Assembly (NCBI GenBank): GCA_964017145.1
Contig: OZ024842.1
Span: 186,001 to 250,000, forward strand
DNA length: 64,000 bases
Direction of reading: 5' to 3'
Source: Agrocybe praecox
Lineage: Eukaryota > Basidiomycota > Agaricomycetes > Agaricales > Agrocybaceae
In this document: piece by piece, positions 1 to 11,529 of the stretch
Layout: each line of letters begins with the position of its first letter
Position numbering within the stretch: the first letter of the stretch is position 1
Notes under the pieces: generated by a model
What the model was told of the DNA's origin: nothing
Database searches by the model: none
The model's input: the letters and a program-made list of their open reading frames with translations, nothing else
Program-made: the position numbers and the translations under genes

Positions 1-299
1 TTCGGCGGCGAACGGACTGTCGTACGCGTCATGCAACTGACTGACTCTGTGCGTCAGGCTCGGGTGATAGTGAGCTATCTTTCCAAATTTGTGTAGTGAG
101 GTACCAGAACTCGTTTTTATTCTATTCACCTCGACAGACCACGCCCGGTACCATCAAGGCGAAGCGCGCAATTGACAGCCAGGAGAGGAGAGACGGCCTT
201 CTGATTGATGGCCGGAGCGCCTCGTATGATGACTTCGAATCCGTGGGAATGCTGACACAACCTTGGGCGGACTGACTGTACATTTGTCGCTGCCGCGTA

Positions 300-590
300 T
301 GTTTGTTCTTCCGCACCACGACCACGAGCACCCATAATTCGAGACGTTCGTTCACGCGCACCTCCAGAGCTCTCCCTGCGTTCTCGCACCACGGTGAACT
401 TGGAAAGAGAAGCTTTAGAGCGCCAACGAGCGTGGATGGATGGATGGATGGATGGGAAGGGAAGGCACCTAGCAACGGATGTGAGGGGAAATGAGCGAGA
501 GCGGAGACTCAGAGATAGAGGAGAGATATGACCGACGCTCTTCAAGCGTTAACGTTCAACGTTCAATGTCCCCCTCTTATTCTTGAGGTC
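300..590 (-). repeat. Dispersed repeat R2, partial copy (inverted)
   Basis: Read on the minus strand, this stretch matches the 3' half of the R2 family seen at 5.1-5.8, 15.5-15.7 and 17.3-17.6 kb. Shared landmarks are the run of G before TTGAACGTTGAAC, a pyrimidine-rich CTCCGCTCTCGCTC tract, and a (CATC)n tract that appears here as GGAT repeats at about 433-455. The open frames in it are low-complexity shadows. I see no gene in positions 1-760. Confidence 0.6.
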
Positions 591-759
591 AAATTCTTAC
601 CTGTGCCTGCCTCCAACATCGTCTTCCAGCCTGTGGGACGACGAGCAACTCGTGCTTAGTCGATAATAGTGTCTTTAAAACGAAATGGAATATCTGATAT
701 CAAACGTACTTACAAGACGAAAGTAAAAGACTTGCCAGTTCCACACTGCATGTGGAGTC

Positions 760-1095
760 GGGATGGCCTGCCGCTGCCGAGCGTGTAAGAGCAGACTGCG
801 AGGTTCGAGGAAGAATTTTGGATTTTGGGGATGGAATGGGTTGCAAGAGTACTATCATCTGGAAGGTAAGCGTACGTCTTCGATGATAACAAAGCCACGA
901 CGAACCCATTCTCAGTCTAACTTTGAGGAATATGTAGGCCCTTGCAAAGATGAAACATGATGAAGGCGCGGAAGGGATGGGTGGGTATTCCTCTGAGCGG
1001 ACGCACGGCGGCGGCAATGGAGGAGCTATTTTATTAACGAGGTAAGTATTCGAAAAGATATTGTAAGCTGCGGGAAGGCGACTGTCAAACGTTCA
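760..1095. repeat. Dispersed repeat R1, copy 1
   Basis: About 330 bp that recurs, with internal insertions and deletions, at about 4440-4960 and 40860-41480. Shared landmarks are the ACTATCATCTGGA segment, a GATGATAACAA segment, the CTTTGAGGAATATG segment followed by GCAAAGATGA, and a closing GAGGTAAGTATTCGAAAAGA. Coding capacity is not convincing and the class of element is unknown. Confidence 0.65.
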
Positions 1096-1204
1096 GATCC
1101 AGAGATCAAAGATACGATCTGAAATCTTCATCTAATGAAGGGACGAATGAGGTCCGAAGAAAGAGAGAAGCGAGGAAGAAAAAACAACATAGAAAAAAAT
1201 TAAC

Positions 1205-1605
1205 CCACCTTGTAACGAGCACTGGGGTCGACGGACAACCTGAGATCCTGGGTGTGGTGATCCTTTTGGTCGCGCGAGGAGGTAGGACACGGGGGTTCGG
1301 GATGATTGTGCATGTTCTCTTTCACAACGCCGCGCGATGGAAGAGGAAGTAGCGGCAGGGGAAGGGGCAAAGAGAGGTGTTGATGATGCTGTTGGCGTTG
1401 TTAGTGTGGATGGTCCACAGGCCTGTCGCTCGCAATGTTAGCACTAGAGGACGCGCTTGCAGAAGCAGCAGGGACAGAAACGCTGGAACCAAAAGCGGCT
1501 GGACCACTGGTGCGTCTGCGTCTGCACTCCGCCTTTTACATGTCCGTTGACGCATCCCAGGTATATTCACGCACAACCCAAGATATCCTTTCATCATTGA
1601 CGATC
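1205..1605 (-). pseudogene. Fragment of the Zn(II)2Cys6 regulator gene (exon 3 region)
   Basis: A decayed copy of part of exon 3 of the regulator gene at 47.8-51.6 kb (compare about 50205-50700). It keeps the segment for the basic stretch after the zinc cluster, the Ser/Pro/Gln-rich tract and the region around the exon 3 donor. Part of the histidine/glutamine-rich tract is missing and the frame is broken. It stops at a GATCACTGCGTAGT sequence (about 1606-1619) that also borders the fragments ending near 16780 and 19900 but is absent at this place in the intact gene, so the three probably descend from one rearranged copy. Confidence 0.75.
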
Positions 1606-1619
1606 ACTGCGTAGTCCAG

Positions 1620-2001
1620 CCTACAAGCGCCGGCAGGCCGGAATGTAGAGGAATCACAAATCAAAGGTCTGAACCAATGAACATTGTCCTACCCAGAGAC
1701 AGCGAGAGGAACAAATAAATGACTTCCGGGGTTCACGAGTTCCAAATCAGGTAACATTATACAATCCGGGCGTGAGCGGCCCGGTGTCTGAGACGGGACG
1801 TTTTGAAAAGCAGAGGTCGTTATGGGTTAAGACGGCGACGACTGTATCAAAAATTACAGTTCTATTTTTGGGTGGAACCGGGTGAATAAATTATAACAGG
1901 TGAGGCAGTGTGTCCCAAACATGTATATACAAATATAGGGCTATGGGTTGTTCATGCTCCCCTCGTTTCCCTTATCGTATTGTAACGCAGCATGGAAAAG
2001 G
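1620..2001. other. No gene seen
   Basis: AT-rich spacer. The segment at about 1747-1800 resembles, in inverted orientation, the segment at about 53787-53836 (shared GAGCGGCCCGG core followed by a TCTGAGACGG-like run). This may be the end of another dispersed element. Confidence 0.4.
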
Positions 2002-4294
2002 ATGATAATAAGGTGCGCTTTACATCATATGCATCGATTGAACTTCGTCGCCAACAAGATTCCTGACCTACTTTGTAGTCTGAATCAGGACCCGAATCAC
2101 GTTCATTTTTTACTAGAGTCCCCAATGTGGTCATCACTGGTGGCCAATTTGTAGCAGTCAGTGGAAATCATGTGCTGCAGCATGATTCCGCTCTAAAGGA
2201 CAAAAAGGTGAGATCTTTACAATTCCATGGCGTCGTAACTTGTTTGATTCACAGACATCTGTGCCGAAGAACTATGTCGATAGTGGAGTGCAAACAAGTC
2301 CCCACCTAGGTGGCGTAGGGATTACAGGGCCATTGGAACATATGAATAGAATGAAGGATAATGTAGACAACGCACAGGTACGTAACTTATCAATTTAACG
2401 TCAATGATTTCAACTTCAGCTGGTCTAGGACATGGAATACCAACGTGAACCCGGGCGCGTCGAAAAAGGAGCGGGTAAGATTGTTCAATATCCATAATTA
2501 GTCTACCTTTCGGTGCTTATTTGGATATAACAGCTATTGTAATCTGGGTTGCGCCAGAACAAGCCTCAGAACATATGATCAGAATCCGCCCGAGAGTAAA
2601 GGGCATTTTTGAAATTCACGGCATTACAAGTAATCAGTATACACTTCTTTCTGGATTCGACGAAAGTCTCATTGAAGATGGGATCGGATTGCTGCAACAA
2701 ATCCACATATTCACAACGGCAGTCATTGATAAAAGATCTCCTCTGCTTGAGGAACTTGGTCGAGTACTATCCCCATTCTCTTCCTCTATTCTGACACCAT
2801 CGATGAGGATAAGGCTACCTGTCTTCAAACCAAACGGGAGAATATGGGACTTCAATGAACTTGTTTTAGATTCATCATCCAAGTTCATTGATCGCGGAAG
2901 ATCTGGCGCCGTAAATCCAACGGTAATTGAATGGACCAGGGGCATATCTCACGGCGGGGCTATGATGGAAAGTTACGGGGGACGGGGATCGGCTTCCGAG
3001 GAGGCAAGTAAGGACAAGGACGTACCAGATGACCAAGACAACGAAGAGGGAGCCAAAGAGCACCAAAATAGGAATGAAGATGGCGACCAAAATTCCGAAG
3101 ACAGAGAAGACAAAGAAGACGACTCAGAAGACAAAGAAGACAAAGAAGACCCTGATGATCCGACAAAGCATAGTCCTGAGAAAAGTGCAATGTCTGTTTC
3201 TCTGGACGTTGTATCGGAACTATACTCCCTGGAACGGCAACGTTTACTTCAGATGATCAGTGTTGCTGTTAAAATCGTTGTAGAGGTAACATTTTTACGC
3301 TTTTCAATTGGTCTTAAAACTATACTTACCTACTGCGATCCTAGGTTGGAGCTGGGCCTTTTAGAAAATATCGCGTTAGATTTGAAAGCTTGCGAGTGGG
3401 AAATGCTCGAACCAGTGGAATTTATTTTGAACAGCACCATCTCCAGGTTACCGTCGACTCGCACAGACAGAGTGCTCACTTCAACGTTATAATCCCAGAT
3501 CAAACTCCGACGTTTGAGAAAACATATAAAGTCACGTCTTCATCCAAGGTTGCATCGATTGTAGGAGGTGGTTTATCTGCCGCCTTGTCAATTCACCCAC
3601 AGGCATCACTTATGGCTTCGGGGTCTCGCACAAATGAGGAGGCACAAGGTTCAGAGAAAACGAAACATTCCTCAGCCATAACTCAAGGCGATGTTTACGG
3701 AGTGGTATGGTGGGGATTCAAAGTCGACGACCCAGCGGAACGCCGCGGCGGAATCAAGATTAGGGACAACAATCTTCCTTCAACCGAGTTCCAGTGTCGA
3801 TCAGACCGAGAAGGGCAACCAATTGATGTTGAGATCGCCTCGTACTGGTCAATCGTACCACGCCACCCAATGTCAAGCCCTAATTGGAAAAACTTTCTCT
3901 CTGGTATAATAACATGGTCTTCAGACGATTCAATCGTTCACTACTCCAATATCGCCCAGTTTAATGTTTTGACACTTCCCACAGTGAAAATGGTTGACTC
4001 TCATTATGCAGCAACCCTCAAGGTTAACAGCGGACGCCAAAGCCTCTCCGTATCTGATTTCAATGTTCGAGAGAAGCATGGGCCAGTAGAAGTGGCTTCG
4101 GGAATATATGGAACTATGAGCAGCACTCGGGCTGTAGATGGTACGTATCTTGATCTTTAAAGCGCGTAAATTCAATTTAAATTGAAGTTAATCTGGTAGA
4201 GGATACACGAAAGGAAAGTATGTTGGGTATTCCGAGTCTGGATAGACTACCAATTAGCCAGCATATATCTCCACCCGGACGCGGAGATTTGTAG
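2002..4294 (+). CDS. Multi-exon hypothetical protein with acidic repeat tract
   Basis: Proposed exons are 2002-2012, 2117-2207, 2255-2377, 2429-2474, 2534-3285, 3345-4140 and 4200-4294. Every junction is GT-AG and keeps the frame, and the last three introns are each 59 nt. The product has about 630 residues. The N-terminus contains VVITGGQF followed by VSGN, which resembles the short ITGG/INGG-F motif at the start of many agaricomycete NACHT-type proteins, but no P-loop follows. The middle holds an Asp/Glu/Lys-rich tract with repeated EDKEDKED units (about 3100-3160). The C-terminal third looks globular, with a conspicuous VVWWGFKVDD segment. I do not recognise a domain. The tiny first exon is the weakest part of the model; TAG at 4292-4294 ends a long in-frame last exon. 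No signal peptide or membrane segment is evident. Confidence 0.7.
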
Positions 4295-4439
4295 GTCTGC
4301 GCATCATTCCCTCCCATCTATTTACTCGTCCTGTGGTCGGGTCGATTGTTTGTGATACGTGGGCATAGGCGATATTGGGAATAAATACGAAATAAGATTG
4401 TGGAACAACAGAGAATAGAGAGCAAGCGAGGAACGACAT

Positions 4440-4960
4440 TATAAGAGGAAGAGCATTACGATAATAATAACTATTGATTGAGCCAATAATGGGTTGTAAA
4501 AGTACTATCATCTGGACGGTAAGCATACTTCTTCGATGATAACAAGGCTACGACGAACCCATTCTCAGTCCAGAACGTCAATGCATCACCGGCATCCCTG
4601 GTCATATTTTGAACATTTGCCGGACTTGGCTTCGCGCATGGATCTTTTGTTCCGCGTCTTGCATATTTTGTCGTGACTGGATGCTTTGAAAAGTCGGTCT
4701 TGGATGAGAAAAGCGTCAGGAGAGGATGGATTTAGGTGATTCACCAGAGTAATATGAGAGATATGCAGGTTTTTGAAAAGGTGATAAAGGGATGAGTTTG
4801 AGAGAAGATTCATGAGGTGGGCATTCCTGTGAGCTGACGCACGGCGGCGGCAAGCCATGACTATGCTATTAACGGGAGAAGTATTGAAAAAGATACTGCA
4901 AGCTGCTAACGACTTTGCGGCAAGGCGAGTGTTCAAACGTTCAGAGATGAAAAATATGAT
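4440..4960. repeat. Dispersed repeat R1, copy 2
   Basis: Second copy of R1, starting about 150 bp beyond the proposed stop of the preceding gene. It contains a middle block absent from copy 1 but shared with copy 3, with ATGCATCACCGGCA at about 4582 and GGATGCTTTGAAAAGTCGG at about 4680. Confidence 0.65.
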
Positions 4961-5059
4961 CGGAAAGCTTCCGATGATCGATGATCGATGAGATTCGATA
5001 AAGAGAGAAGCGAGGAAGAAGAAACACGCAGAAACACAGAATTCGAGGCTGGTAGAGAT

Positions 5060-5790
5060 AGATGAGGGGTGTCATTGGAGAGCGCTCATCGATCAATCCC
5101 AGCCGAAAAGACCCCTGCACACTCGCTTCTCTTCTCTACGCCCATCGTCAGATCATCTGCATCCCGATCTCCAAGATGGAGCGAGTGGCGTCTATCCGAC
5201 CATCGTCGACGTCATCCACAACTCATCCCGTCTCGTTCCCTTCATCCCAGTTACCGTTCTGCCCCAAAGATATCACCATCTCAAGTTCCGCACGAGTAAG
5301 CGAGCAAAACATACCGTTCATGGCACACAACAGGTGCATCGTGTCCACACAAGGCAACAGACCCCCTGACTTGGTCCAACCGAACAATTCTAGTGCGAGG
5401 GCGGGAGCGAGAGCGAAGTAAGGAACACGCGTCAAAGAGGGGGGACATCGAACGCTTGAATAGCGCCAGACATATCTCTCCTCCATCTCCCAGTCTCCGC
5501 TCTCGCTCTTTTTCTCTTCCTACCCATTGTCAGCTGCCTTTCCTTCAAGTTCCAGCCATACATCCGTCCATCGGTACTCCTCTTCTCTTTTGAGGTTCAG
5601 CCAGGCGCGAAAAAGTGAAGGAAGCTCGATCAGTGCGCGTGAACGTCGTCAACCATGGGTGGTGGTGGTGTGAAAGAACAAAACGAAAACACATGCCGAA
5701 GTTGACGAATTCAATATAAGCGAGAACTAGTGCGGTAAACAGTGATAAACACGCCTTTCACGTGTTCGTGGACGCGTCCTGAGGTTTTCT
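5060..5790 (+). repeat. Dispersed repeat R2, copy
   Basis: About 700 bp that is close to the copy at 16985-17690 and shares its core with copies at 6130-6700, 12230-15690 and 19905-20380. Landmarks in order are AGTTACCGTTCTGCC, ATGGCACACAACAGG, CAACCGAACAATTCTAGTGC, a pyrimidine-rich tract, and GGTGGTGGTGTGAAAGAACA. The short frames across it differ from copy to copy, so I treat it as non-coding. Confidence 0.75.
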
Positions 5791-6129
5791 TTCAAGAACC
5801 AAGGACCGCGTATTGTTTCGTTTAAGAGGAATTCATATTTCTAAAAAGGTAAAAAGGGACCGGCATAAGTCGACTTCTAACCCTGATGATAAAAGTGAGG
5901 TAATCATCAAAAACCTGTTTTTCAACTTTCATCGGAATGAACTCGGGTGACGTCAACTATACTATCTGGGCCCTGGTAACGTCTTTTTTGCGATCCATTT
6001 AGAAGTTGGCACGCACAAATTCTAATTATACAACAGCTGATATACTTGAAACCTACTTTGGGTCTCACAGATCTCACCTTTTGGTTTTTCTTTGGAGTTC
6101 AACCTCCCGTGCCCCATCAAGTTTAAGCT

Positions 6130-6700
6130 TCACCGGCACCGGTCACCCATCGTCAGATGTATGGCGCCACATCGCCACCTCCAAGTTGGTACATCCAGCC
6201 TCGTCATACCCTATCCAACCATCGTCGAAGTCATCCCATCCCGTCTCGTTCCCTCACTCGTCTTCCTCTTCCAGCATCCCAGCTACCGTTTCGCCTCAAA
6301 GTGCCTCCATCTACATCACCATCAAAAGTTTCGCACGAGCAAGTGAGGAAAACATACCACTTATGGCACACAACAAGTGTAACTTGTCCACCCAAAGCAA
6401 CCAACGGCTTAACCAAGCAATCCTTATGCAAGGACGCAAGGGACGGCGGGAGTGGAGTGGATGAATGTAGAGAAAATATCAGTCCTAAGAGAAGAACGTT
6501 GAACGTTGCGCGCTTGATCAGCGCTGAATGTATCTCTCAATGCATAGGTGGTAGTGGTGTGGAAGAATAAAACACATGGCGAAGTTGACGAAATCGGATT
6601 CGGAAGTAAACGTAAACAGTGGTAAACACGCCTACCTCACATGACGCGATGAACTAACGCGACGCGTTTTCGTTGATTAAAGTTGTGCAGAAATGAAAAA
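6130..6700 (+). repeat. Dispersed repeat R2, copy
   Basis: R2 copy closest to the one at 19905-20380, with shared 3' part AAAGTTGTGCAGAAATGAAA at about 6680. Positions 6400-6415 carry the uninterrupted CCAAAGCAACCAACGG sequence. This is the empty-site counterpart of the place where the foldback element at 12426-13415 has inserted in another copy. Confidence 0.75.
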
Positions 6701-7290
6701 CAAAGCTGGTAGGATAGAAAAGTGACAAATAATACGTGTACTAGGAATGAGCTTATTGACAATCCTCTTTCAACACCTGTTTCTAATCTATGGCGTCGAC
6801 CTGCTTAGCCGGCTGGCTGGTTATGATGGTTTACCTTCTAGATTAATATACTATGGTTCTGCTTCATTCCTGATCAATTCCTGATTTAAAACAGTCAGCT
6901 TCTATCAGAACAAAAGGTACCAGAGGGACATGGTAATCGACAACTCATGTGAGATTGAATGATTCGAACGGCGAATATAATGGGGTGAACGGATATAGCG
7001 TGACAGACTCGATGGTGCGATACCATCCCTCAGACAAGATCAGGAGGGATGGATGACGACTCTATAGGATTTAAATTTTACAGAATCTTACATATGAGGT
7101 GACGATATGATATCTGACGGCAATTTGGATGATGATTAATATTCACAGTCCAAACATGACGGGGTCGAGGTCAGTATTATAATTTATACCTGCCAAAAAC
7201 ACGGTTTTTATTCCCTCTTTACATAAATTTACAATGTACGTCGTGGAATGCATACGGGCCGAAAGAATTCGAGTAGATAAGATAAGATAA
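6700..7290. other. No gene seen
   Basis: AT-rich intergenic stretch with no supported frame, splice chain or RNA gene. Confidence 0.5.
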
Positions 7291-7331
7291 GGAGCGCTCA
7301 CGTCGGTAGAGCATCGCGGGTGTACTGGAAA

Positions 7332-7938
7332 TCACTTGTATTGGAGAATAGTAACAGTTGCATCATCATGATCAGAGTCCTGCCCGTCTTCAGAGACGAT
7401 CTATACAAAAGAGAGAAAAACAGTCAGGAAGCCATCTGAATGTCGTCGACGGTGATACGCACAGTGGCAGAGATGAACTGCATTGGGTAGTCGGCCTCGG
7501 AAGCCTTGTTAATCTTCAAGATGGGTTATTCTCAGAGTTACCCATTGGTAAATAAATTATCGTGCAACTTACATTAAGAGGGCCGACCATTTTGGAGCTT
7601 CTGAAGGAATTACCGTCACTGCTGTTGGAGATCGTAACTCGAATGTTCGCGTTGAAGTCAAAGGGACCAAAGGACAAGTGCTGCCTGTTGTTGACGATGT
7701 CAGCTACGTGGACACGCGTTCCTTGGCCACGGAATGTTGCAGAAGCAATGACGCCTCCTTGATCGTTGAGTACCTCGAGCAAAACTTGCTGGTGGAATTG
7801 GGCATTCACGACCTAGTTCAAAGACATTGAAATTAGTCAAGGGATTTCCAACGTTGTGATACGGCGATGAATACATACACCGGCAAAGGATCCTCGGAAG
7901 CCTGGAGTAAGTGGGAAGGTAACGGGTCTGGTGGACAT
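7332..7938 (-). CDS. 139-residue family protein, intact member 1
   Basis: Four exons on the minus strand: 7938-7879, 7812-7573, 7513-7463 and 7400-7332. Introns are 66, 59 and 62 nt with good GT-AG signals. Exon sizes of 60, 240, 51 and 69 nt are identical to those of the gene at 10927-11523. The product has 139 residues, starts MSTRPVTFPL, and is rich in short beta-like stretches (VLLEVL, ASATFRGQGTRV, FGPFDFNANIRVTI). It ends with an acidic DHDDATVTILQY segment. There is no signal peptide, Cys pair or membrane segment. I do not recognise the family; the composition suggests a small soluble beta-sandwich protein. A TATA-like CATAAAA lies about 65 bp upstream at 8001-8007 (reverse strand). 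Confidence 0.85.
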
Positions 7939-8000
7939 TGTATGTGTGTGGATTTTAGATTGGGTACTAGTAGCTAATGATATCCCAAGATATGCTGGCT

Positions 8001-8007
8001 TTTTATG
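8001..8007 (-). promoter_or_regulatory. TATA-like box of 139-residue family gene
   Basis: CATAAAA on the minus strand, 63-69 bp before the start codon. The paralogues have TATAAAG or TATAAAA at a similar distance, each followed by GCATATC, so the element is conserved in the family. Confidence 0.5.
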
Positions 8008-8359
8008 GTTTCTGACTTGAACTTTGAACGATTAGATTTTCTACCTTGTACCCCTTTTCAATAATACCAATACCTACAAGTTGCCTTAAGGCACGAAAAT
8101 CACTTGAAGGCTTTTTTCTGAGCTAGAATAAAACGTGACAGTTGAACGTGCGGTGAAAAAGAGCGCCGAGTTTTAAATCCGTAACGTACAAGAAGACCAA
8201 AATTAAGATCCATTTGGACTGATGTCATAATAGGCTGAGAGAAAAATGAATAGGTAGAACTTCACGAGTCTGTGATTCAATGTCAGCAAAAAGAGGATGA
8301 AACAAGTATCTCAGAGTCGTAAAAGATAAAATATTTCCGTGGATGAATAACATGTACTA

Positions 8360-9260
8360 TTTTTACCCACGCTAATTTTACCTGTTGGCCCTGAATTACT
8401 GGGACGGATACTGGGACGATATTCCGCTCCTTCAATCACCCCGGTTACACAGCTTTGTACACGTCGTATTTCAAATACATTGGATGGCTTGACACTTTTT
8501 CGACACATCTTCATCGTATTGAATGCTTCTAAGTCAAAGGTAGTCCATCAGAAAATCCATCCTGAATTGTTGTTGATCATTAAGCAATGTTTAAATGTAC
8601 GATATTCATTACAAATACCTCTCGATTCTTACACCCATAAGCTCTGTAACGCACACCATTGCATCGCTTATTGAGAAATGTGTATCATATTTTGACTCAT
8701 AGCTATTTCTTGAGAACTAGTTGTCGACCATACCATTTATGGGAAGCCCGATGGGTGTTTCACCGAGAAATAGGTACGTGCAAGTGTTAAATCTCGACAC
8801 TGTCACCATTATACGCGGCAGGTCGCGACGAGAACATTCAAACCTTCAACGGAATGTCCATTAAACCGTATATATGTGTGAGTGCATTTCTCTTCCATTC
8901 GAGCTGTTCTAAAGATCTCCGTCTTGTCTTCTTCCAAAGGTAAGCAGATTCTTCCAGTTCAATCAGTCGGATTTCTGCTCAGTTTGAAGTACCTGCTCAA
9001 CTTAATCAAAAACAAAAGCGGAAGAAGGGGCCATCGTGTTCCGGAAAGTATATCCTAAATGGATATTATTTGCTAGCTATCAAAGAGATTTTCTACCTGG
9101 GTTGTCTCCAATCCAATATTTTTTATATATCTTTATCCTCGTCTTAAGCTCGTCCTTTACTATGGAGACAGCAGAAATCGACGTCGACAACCAGAGTCTC
9201 AGCTTACTCCAAATTACACGCATCGCGCTCAAAGCCGGATGATGTCTAACATTCCTCTGT
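8360..9260. other. No gene seen
   Basis: Spacer between the duplicated block and a lone exon remnant at 9263. Short frames only; none has a supportable splice chain. Confidence 0.4.
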
Positions 9261-9262
9261 AG

Positions 9263-9331
9263 GTCATCTCCAAAGACGCAGAAGACGCCTCTCACGACGA
9301 CTGCACCGTCACCTTTCTTCAATACAGCTAA
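9263..9331 (+). pseudogene. Lone last exon of the 139-residue family
   Basis: A 69-nt block following CTGTAG. It encodes VISKDAEDASHDDCTVTF and then LQYS plus a stop. It has the same length and pattern as exon 4 of the two intact members (VISEDGANTSHDDATVTI). The preceding sequence shows no recognisable exons 1-3, so this is a remnant of a fourth gene copy. Confidence 0.7.
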
Positions 9332-9334
9332 AAT

Positions 9335-10855
9335 AGTGGTCATTGTAGCCTCATCAACAAACTACACCTCATAGTGCTATTACGGTCAACTATAGTCAAC
9401 TATACAGTCAACTCAGTGGCATGACATGTAAAATTTACTACCAATAAATCCCTAAAAACGATCACTTTAAACCTTGCACCCACGAGACGCTGTATTGGAG
9501 AGAGAGAGAGGTTAAAATATTGGAAAAGAACAATAAAATAAAAATATTATCAAATGCGACGATTAGATAGTATGCATCAAGGACTTGCCAGGGACGCGCA
9601 CTTGGCTACGCATTGAAACTGTGCGCTTGTACGACTTCTGAGTGTACGCAATTTCGAGAGATTGCCGAGCATTGACAAGATCATTCGAACATTTTCACGC
9701 AACTCGGCCAATACAATGTTGACGTGCGTGGCATTTTTAATTATGGCCAGTGCTAGGCCACAGGATGGCCCGTGATCCCACATCCCCATCAAAAGGTTAA
9801 TAGAGTTTTTTGGCACAATTGTCGTGGCATGTATTTTTTATTTGCCGTATGCATGAATCTAACCGTACGACCGTGGAAGCACATCTGAATATGGACAAAC
9901 GTGTTTTTATATAATAAGAATTTTAAACAAGTCACGGTGCCAGGGGGTCAAATATTGCCATTCTGTATCGGATTCAAAAGAAGTTCCCGTGGCTGTCGTG
10001 CCACACAACAAACCCCTGGTACATAACTCATATACAGTTTCTGAAACCAATTAGTGAGCTGAAGAGATTCGACACCTATACAATGGTCTCCGTCTTAGCC
10101 CATACTTATCGGTGGACGGCCGAGGGTATGGGTTATGAGCTATAAAGGGCCCAGGGATATGCTAAAAATAGAATTCCAAAAAATCGAGAGAGAAAACGTA
10201 GTGAATTATGAATGAGTAGGAATGGTCAGCAATCTGCACTTTCGCTCTGGTATGACCCATAGCTTCGAGTTAAACTGTTGTCGACCCAGTCTCAATCCTT
10301 GTTTTGAATGTTCTCACGCGCGTCGGGGTGTTCGGGCACCTGGGTTGTTGTCTTTCTCTTATTTTGAAGCTCAAAAAGGCGTTTTGTAACACAATCTCAT
10401 GATGAGCTCATTATAATTACTCCCAAAATGGCAGAAATATGAAATGATTTATTCCGAAACCTATGGGCTTTTGCCGCAAATCGTATGGGTTAAGGGTCGT
10501 AATTACCTGCAGACCAAGTTGGAGGATCAAAATTTTGGACAATACCTCGCGTAAGATGTTGTGCAACCGAAGAGAGAAACTGATGACCCCTGTCAGAGAA
10601 AATAGAGAAAATTATTGCATCATATCTGTATGGAATGCATGAGAATAGTCCAAATGGATCTCAATGTAAGTCTTCTACGCTGCGGAGTTAGCACGTCTCG
10701 GGATATTTTTTCTCCGTACGTTCAACTGTCCAATTCTATTTTAGACCACAGCCTTTCAGGCTGTCAGAAATTCTTTGAGCATCGAGAGAGCCCATGACTC
10801 TCGTTATGACAAGGTTAGGAACTAGTAGAAATGAAACAGTTTATTCAAATGAAAA
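9335..10855. other. No gene seen
   Basis: About 1.5 kb with a GA microsatellite near 9500 and scattered short frames. I find no coherent exon chain or RNA gene. Confidence 0.4.
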
Positions 10856-10859
10856 AAAC

Positions 10860-10866
10860 TATAAAG
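10860..10866 (+). promoter_or_regulatory. TATA box of 139-residue family gene
   Basis: TATAAAG, 61-67 bp before the ATG at 10927 and followed by GCATATCTTGGG. The same pair occurs upstream of the paralogues at 7938 and 21716, so the promoter was copied with the gene. Confidence 0.55.
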
Positions 10867-10926
10867 AGAGTCGCATATCTTGGGGTAAGATCAGCTACTA
10901 CATACTCTACAAACTACACACATACG

Positions 10927-11523
10927 ATGTCTACCAACCCAGTCACCTTCCCACTTACCTCTGGCTTTAAAGGATTCTTTGCTGGTGTATGTATTTATTG
11001 CTGAACGACAACATTGGGAAACCCTTGACTTATTTCAATGCATTTGAACTAGGTCGTGAATGCCGCGTACCACCAGCGAGTCTTGCTCGAGGTTCTCAAC
11101 GCCCAAGGAGGCGTCATTGCTTCTGCAACATTCCGCGGACAGGGAACTCGTGTTCACCTCGCGGATATCGTCAACAACAGGCAGCACTGGTCTTTCGGTC
11201 CCTTCGACTTCAACGCGAACGTTCGGGTTACGATCTCTAATAGTACTGACGGCAACAACTTCACCCGCTCCAGGATGGTTGGACCTCTTACTGTGAGTCG
11301 GATAAGAAGTTTTATTCAACACGGGTACGGGAGACTAAGCATATTGCGTTTTTCAGATCAACAAGGCCCCGGAGCCTGACTTCCCCATGCAGTTCATATC
11401 CACTACCGTATGTGACTATGTTTGTATCACTTCCTGAAGCTTATTCGCCTGTAGGTTATTTCTGAAGACGGGGCGAACACCTCCCATGACGATGCCACCG
11501 TTACTATCCTCCAGTACCAGTGA
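10927..11523 (+). CDS. 139-residue family protein, intact member 2
   Basis: Exons are 10927-10986, 11053-11292, 11357-11407 and 11455-11523. Introns of 66, 64 and 47 nt begin GTATGT, GTGAGT and GTATGT and end in AG. The frame is continuous to a TGA. The product has 139 residues, begins MSTNPVTFPL and ends ATVTILQYQ. It differs from member 1 by many substitutions but keeps all exon lengths, which argues that both are maintained as genes. No known domain is recognised. The exon 2 core (GVIASATFRGQGTRV and FGPFDFNANVRVTISNS) is the most conserved part. The flanks do not match the segmental duplication at 7.3 and 21.1 kb, so this copy separated earlier. Confidence 0.88.
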
Positions 11524-11529
11524 ACACTC

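Larger units (their letters stand above)
7290..8356. repeat. Segmental duplication, left copy
   Basis: About 1.06 kb matches 21070-22135 in the same orientation. It covers a whole gene of the 139-residue family plus about 400 bp upstream. Similarity ends at a GTGAATAACAT-like sequence in both. The left copy holds an apparently intact gene and the right copy a broken one. Confidence 0.85.

Noticed and set aside
5060..6570. Small secreted or Ser/Pro-rich protein genes in R2
   Set aside because: Frames are different in each R2 copy and are interrupted in most; there is no shared start or splice chain.
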